64,000 bases of DNA from Primulina eburnea (Eukaryota > Streptophyta > Magnoliopsida > Lamiales > Gesneriaceae): assembly GCF_022965805.1 (NCBI RefSeq), contig NC_133103.1, positions 52,588,386 to 52,652,385 of the forward strand, written 5' to 3'. The notes beneath the pieces were generated by a model that saw only the letters and a list, made by a program, of their open reading frames with translations, was not told the origin of the DNA and ran no database searches. A program made the translations under genes and the position numbers. How positions within the stretch are numbered: position 1 is the stretch's first letter; each line of letters starts with the position of its first letter. Of this stretch, positions 59,483-64,000 are shown piece after piece.

Positions 59483-60043
59483 TCACATTTTATCCGCTAC
59501 CATAAAATCCATTCCATACTCTAGACGTTTCCAAGGTTTGTGTTCCTCGAGAAACTTTAGTCCAAGAATCAGTCGATCTAATTCTTTCCCTGCAATCCCT
59601 TGGATATAGACTTCCAATTCTCCGACATTAATCAGTCCTTGGTAAGTTCCTATCGTAGGTTGTTCCAAATAGTATATGGTATTACAAGGAAATCGATTCC
59701 TTTGTTTCGTAATATCAAATACTATTTCTACTTCCTTCCACCCTTCTGGGCATCTAAGTTTTCCTATTGTAGAAAAACTTTTTAGCTCATGTTGGGTTTC
59801 TATGACAGGCTTTTTATCCCATCTATAACTTGTAATTATATCTCCTTGAAAAGATAGTCTTCTTGATTCCAATCTAAGACTTTGATTCTTTTGTAGAATC
59901 GGTTTGTCTTGGATCTGGATATATGTTTCCTGTATTAAAGGAAACTCGACTCTTTCTGGATAAATTTCCTCAGCAACTTTTCCGAATATATGAGTGATAA
60001 GTGCATTTTGTGCACTTAAATTATCTTTATAAATCTTATACAT
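59483..60043 (-). pseudogene. Pararetroviral movement-protein-like frame, 5'-truncated
   Basis: 186 codons upstream of the protease-RT frame, ending 8 bp before its first ATG. The frame opens exactly at the boundary with the gypsy LTR, so the true N-terminus is probably lost and the apparent ATG may be accidental. In cavemovirus/solendovirus-like genomes the region directly before pol encodes the C-terminal movement domain; the sequence is compatible with that (beta-rich, with an internal G-rich turn) but has no diagnostic motif I can cite. Confidence 0.45.
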
Positions 60044-61305
60044 TGTTAGTTTTCTTGGGCAGAATTATGCGTTTTTGTTATTTTTGGTGTGATCGCAGGA
60101 ATTTAGGTATGACTACGGCATGAGCGTGAAAATGAATTAAAATGGCGCTTATGAGAAGAAGTGTGGGAAAAGCAAGAGCCGAGGGCAATGCATCGGCGCA
60201 CATGCGCGACTCAAGGCGCGCACATTCGCGTTACAGGAAGAAGGCTCCGCGCATATGCGCGGAGCAATGACGCGCATATGCGCGCGCAAGAAGAAGGCAA
60301 CGCAGTGAGACCCGTACATATGCGCGAGTCTTTGTCGCGCATATGCCCGCGGCGCGGAATTTCAGAATTAAATAGGTCTCGACGTGTTTTTTTAGGGATT
60401 CCGAATACTCTTGACACAGCCGCCATACCATTCGAGAAGATGAGAAAAAGTGAGAGCGCACAGAGCACGGGACGCGAAGAACAGAGATAAAAGACGGTGG
60501 ATCCGGACACAGAGACGCACTTTCATCTCTCGCCAACACGTTCTTAATTCGGTGTCTTACTTTTACGTTTTTAATGATTACAAACAGGTTTTGTATTGAT
60601 TTAAATTCGAGTATGAACTAATTCTATTTTCTAGAGATTGATGTAGTCTTGGTTGATCCTATGTTATTGACGTTTTGAACTTTCATGAATTAATTCTTCG
60701 TGTTTATCTGTGATTTCTTGTCATTAATGCTGTTGAATTACTGGCCATAATTCGATTGATCAAGTAATTAAGATCTTACACTCGACAGAGGGGATTGAAT
60801 TAGGACATGGGAAATCGCATCGTCAGATGTTTATAATGTGCAAAATACGTATAACTCTGGTGAATCCATGAAAAGAACCTTCTTTACATTTGTTACGTGT
60901 TACTTGATTTTGAATAGACATATTAAAATCGGTAATAGGTAATACAATTCTATTTAACACTTGAAAAAGGAAATAGGAAACTTGCGAGTTCTTGGTTAGT
61001 AAACACGATGCAATTATATGACATGTTAGTTAATTTTAATTTAACATAAGGAAACCAGATGAAATCATATCTCTAGATTGCTTCACTCATTGAATTTCTA
61101 CTGTGTGCTAGAATTACAGGATTTGTTATTTTATCTGAATTGATTATAAACCAACCATTTGATTTGTCTAAATAAAGTTGAGCTATGTCAATTATGGTAA
61201 TTAGTATACAATTTTAAATAATTACTCTTCGTGGGATCGATAGCTGTAATCAAACCAGTACTAAAACTTGACACCGTACACTTGCGGTAGTGAAAACACG
61301 CAACA
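60044..61305 (+). repeat. 5' LTR of the Athila-like element
   Basis: 1262 bp from TGTTAGTTTTC to ACACGCAACA. Boundaries rest on TG/CA ends, the adjacent primer site on the right, and the abrupt end of viral sequence on the left. A CpG-rich block (60185-60360) carries several near-palindromic GCGCATATGCGC-type words. Confidence 0.7.
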
Positions 61306-61310
61306 AGTTT

Positions 61311-61329
61311 TTGGAGCCTTTGTCGGGGA
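61311..61329 (+). other. Degenerate tRNA-Asp-type primer-binding site
   Basis: TTGGAGCCTTTGTCGGGGA resembles the Athila/Tat primer site TGGCGCCGTTGCCGGGGA with about three mismatches, five bases after the LTR. Confidence 0.75.
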
Positions 61330-61440
61330 GTAAACTATTTAATTGAATATTGATATCATTACTAAGTAGTATTGATTTTAATTTAGACTTTATTTCATTG
61401 TATTTATTTATTTTGTTAATTAATAATCTTCTCTGTTTTG

Positions 61441-62934
61441 CAGTGCATGCGAAAATATCAAAATCCCGACTTGCTGATTTTTTATCCGAAAATTGAAAGA
61501 ACTGCCAGGAGATTAAGAAAAGCAAGGAGAGACGAAATTAAAGCAATGGCTGAAAACAGAGATAATCAGAATGAGCTCCCTAGAGAGGTGCCAATCCGGG
61601 AACATTTCCGCCCAGTCATCAACGCTCACTACTCTTGAATAGCTCGTGGAACTATTGCTGCTAATAATTTCGAGCTAAAGCCCGCACTCATCAACATGGT
61701 TCAACAGAACCAATTTGGAGGAGCAGCCACCGCAGATCCCCATCTTCACCTCAGAACTTTTCTGGAGATCACGGATATGGTAAAAATTAACGGTGTTTCT
61801 GACGAAATTATTCGATTGCGCCTGTTCCCGTTTTCTCTTAGGGATCACGCAAGGAGTTGGCTCCAATCTCTACCGCTGGGAAGTGTTACTACTTGGGCAG
61901 ATTTGGTTACGAAGTTTTTGTCAAAGTACTTTCCTCCTGCTAAATCTGCTCAGCTGAAAATAGATATCACCAACTTCAGGCAGAGAGAATTCGAAGTATT
62001 ATATGAGGCGTGGGAGCGATACAAAGAATTACTCAGGAAGTGTCCGAATCATGGATATGCAGATTTGGTACAAATCGAGTTATTTTACAATGGTTTGGAT
62101 GGGCCGACTAGAGGGAATGTGGATGCAGTCGCCGGAGGTATTATTTTTTCTAAAACACCTGATGAGGCTTATGAATTGCTTGAACAAATGACCATTAACA
62201 GTTATCAGTGGCCGAGTGAGAGATCTGGATCAAGGAAACCTGCTGGAGTGTATGCTGTAGACCCGATCACATTCACTTACTGCACAGGTTTCGGCATTAA
62301 CCGCACAGATTGCAGCGATGAACAAGAATTTGAGACCGTAAAGCTGACCGAAGAGTGCAGTGCCATACTCCAGAGGAAACTACCACAGAAACTCAAAGAT
62401 CCAGGGAGTTTTACTATTCTTTGTGTTATTGGTGGTTCTAGAGTAAATAGAGCTTTATGTGATTTGGGTGCTAGTATAAATTTAATGCCTTTTTCTATTT
62501 ACAGGACTTTGGAGCTTGGCGAGGTGAAACCTAGCACTATTACTTTGCAGCTTGCGGACAGATCACTTACCTATCCACGAGAGATAGTAGAGGATGTGCT
62601 GGAAAAGGTAGACAAATTCATATTTCCTGCTAATTTTGTCATCTTAGATATGGAAGAAGACCAGAAGACTCCGCTTATCTTTGGAAGGCCATTCTTGGCC
62701 ACCGGGAAAGCCGTGATTGATGTGCACAAGGGCGATTTCACATTGAGAGTAGGTGGAAAAGAAGTCGTGTTCAACATCTACAACACCATCAAAGGACCAA
62801 ATGAGGTAAGTACATGTAATAGCATTGATATAATTGATTCATGTGTATCTCATATTGGTGCAGGTAGGATGACAAAAGACTCTTTAGAGAGATGCTTGTT
62901 GGAGTCAGATTCCACAGTGGATGAAGAGGACTGA
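61441..62934 (+). pseudogene. Athila-like gag-protease frame with internal deletion
   Basis: The frame starts near 61441 (MRKYQNPDLLIFYPK), meets TGA at 61636-61638, and continues in the same frame through the gag core (LRLFPFSLRDHARSWLQSLP; FYNGLDG) to an aspartic protease (ALCDLGASINLMP; PLIFGRPFLATG). The usual zinc knuckle and linker between gag and protease are missing: at about 62325 the text passes directly from NRTDCSDEQ to the protease flank, so some sequence has been lost. It stops at 62934. Confidence 0.88.
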
Positions 62935-62981
62935 GATGTCAAGAGGATTTACTTGCCCTTAATACGCTAAAGAAAAGATTA

Positions 62982-64000
62982 ATGCCCCAACATGAAAAGT
63001 TACTTGAGGATGCAAGTAAAGAGGTACCAAAAGCATCCCCTGCATTGAAGGAATTACCGAGTCAATTGTGCTATGCATTCTTAGACGAGAGTTCGTCACA
63101 TCCGGTAATTATATCTTCTGCTCTTGCTATTGATGAAAGGGATAGGTTGTTGAGGGTGTTGCGAGAATTTAAGTCTGCTTTGGGATGGACAATTGCTGAT
63201 ATAAAGGGGATTAGCCCTACTGTTTGTATGCATAAAATATTGATGCAGGAGTCCTATTCCCCAGATGTTGATCATCAGAGGAGGCTTAATCCAGCCATGA
63301 AAGAATTTGTGAGGGCTGGGGTATTAAAATTGTTAAATGCTGGTGTTATTTATGCTATATCTAACAGTTCTTGGGTTTCACCAGTACAAGTAGTGCCTAA
63401 AAAGGGAGGTATAACTGTAGTAAGAAATGAGAATAACGAATTGATTTCAATTCGTCCAGTGACTGGTTGGTGAGTGTGTATAGACTACAGGAAATTGAAT
63501 GATGCGACTAGGAAAGATCACTTCCCCCTTCCCTTTATTGAACAGATGCTTGATATAGTAGGTGTTTATCATTATTATTGCTTTCTAGATGGTTATTCAG
63601 GTTACAATCAGATTGTCATAGCACCAGAGGATCAGGAGAAGACTACCTTCACTTGCCCCTACGGTACATTTGCTTTCAGGAGAATGTCATTTGGTCTCTG
63701 CAATGCACCTGCTACTTTTCAGAGGTGTATGATGGCCATATTTTCTGACATGGTCGAGGAAATAATGGAAGTTTTTATGGATGATATCTTTGTATTTGGT
63801 TCATCTTTTGATCATTGTTTGCAGAATCTAACGCTTGTTTTGCAGAGATGTCTGGCAAAGAATCTAGTGCTGAATTGGGAAAAATGTCATTTCATGGTCC
63901 CAGAAGGTATTGTGCTTGGGCACAAAATTTCGGCTAGAGGGATAGAAGTGGACAGAGCCAAAGTGGTGGCAATTGAAAATCTCCCACCGCCGAAGAACGT
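62982..64000 (+). pseudogene. Athila-like reverse transcriptase, 3' end outside the window
   Basis: A frame shifted relative to the protease opens before 62982 and runs through the RT N-terminus (GWTIADIKGISPTVCMHKI; VSPVQVVPKKGG). TGA at 63471-63473 falls where other elements have TGWRVCIDYRK, so an arginine codon (CGA) has probably become a stop. The frame then stays open to 64000, with YNQIVIAPEDQEKTTFTCP and the catalytic VFMDD box near 63772-63786. Confidence 0.9.

Larger units (their letters stand above)
55200..60043 (-). mobile_element. Endogenous pararetrovirus (Caulimoviridae), degraded
   Basis: On the minus strand, in transcription order: a movement-protein-like frame, a protease-reverse transcriptase-RNase H frame, a putative transactivator/inclusion-body frame, then a non-coding region with a TATA box. 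This order fits the cavemovirus/solendovirus type, where the capsid-movement frame precedes pol and a transactivator follows; genus assignment is inference. There is no LTR or integrase. The copy is broken by frameshifts and stops and is cut at 60043 by a gypsy LTR. The left limit is uncertain. Such fragments are fossils; nothing suggests a complete or functional virus here. Confidence 0.8.
60044..64000 (+). mobile_element. Athila-like Ty3/gypsy retrotransposon, runs off the window
   Basis: 5' LTR, tRNA-Asp-type primer site, gag and protease-RT in gypsy order. Gag and RT motifs (NNFELKPALI; ALCDLGASINLMP; VFMDD) are those of the Athila group. Stops at 61636 and 63471 and a frameshift between protease and RT show it is inactive. 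The 3' part lies outside the window. Confidence 0.9.

Noticed and set aside
60161..60540. Overlapping 99-109-codon frames on both strands
   Set aside because: They arise from the GC-rich palindromic block of the Athila LTR, where stop codons are rare. No protein similarity.

Overview
This window is nuclear DNA of a flowering plant, probably a eudicot. The evidence is GT-AG introns in plant-type genes, plant-only families (FANTASTIC FOUR, DUF868, DUF1645, a WPP-domain RanGAP), AT-rich intergenic DNA, and plant LTR retrotransposons, TRIMs, MITEs, a hAT remnant and an endogenous caulimovirid. The genus cannot be fixed from the sequence alone.

Six protein-coding genes look intact. From left to right they are: a DUF868 gene (12010-12915, +); a nine-exon 9-lipoxygenase (14319-18403, -; 870 residues with all five iron ligands); a DUF1645 gene (33555-34304, +); a RanGAP with a 5'-UTR intron (36.9-39.57 kb, +); an eleven-exon SPOUT1/C9orf114-type RNA methyltransferase (41630-45725, -; 358 residues); and a FANTASTIC FOUR-like gene (50989-51795, +). 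Exon-intron structures were worked out by hand from splice sites and reading-frame phase. The lipoxygenase and methyltransferase models close in phase across every intron. The genes have unrelated roles and form no visible pathway or cluster.

The rest is mostly repeats. 1-2639 is a partial gypsy-type LTR. 3406-3588 is an LTR-like unit. 5.9-7.1 kb holds a 46-bp minisatellite, a decayed TRIM and a GC-rich island. 27.8-28.5 kb is a nested cluster of one very small TRIM family, with one copy bounded by a perfect 5-bp target duplication. 29813-32888 is a 5' LTR plus gag-pol of a Ty1/copia element that stops inside reverse transcriptase. 49835-50520 is a hAT remnant with 16-bp terminal inverted repeats and a piece of transposase. 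53065-53686 is a TRIM inserted into a MITE. 55.5-60.04 kb is a broken endogenous pararetrovirus (minus strand). 60044-64000 is the 5' LTR and gag-pol of an Athila-like Ty3/gypsy element that appears to have cut into the viral copy.

A foldback element of about 180 bp, with the palindrome GTGAGACGGTCTCAC near both ends, occurs at least 14 times in both orientations. It is the dominant small repeat of the window. I found no tRNA or rRNA gene and no CRISPR array. No wholly new system is evident. The most informative items are the nested insertions, the near-perfect 86-bp inverted repeat at 26.5-26.7 kb, and the virus/retrotransposon junction at 60043/60044.
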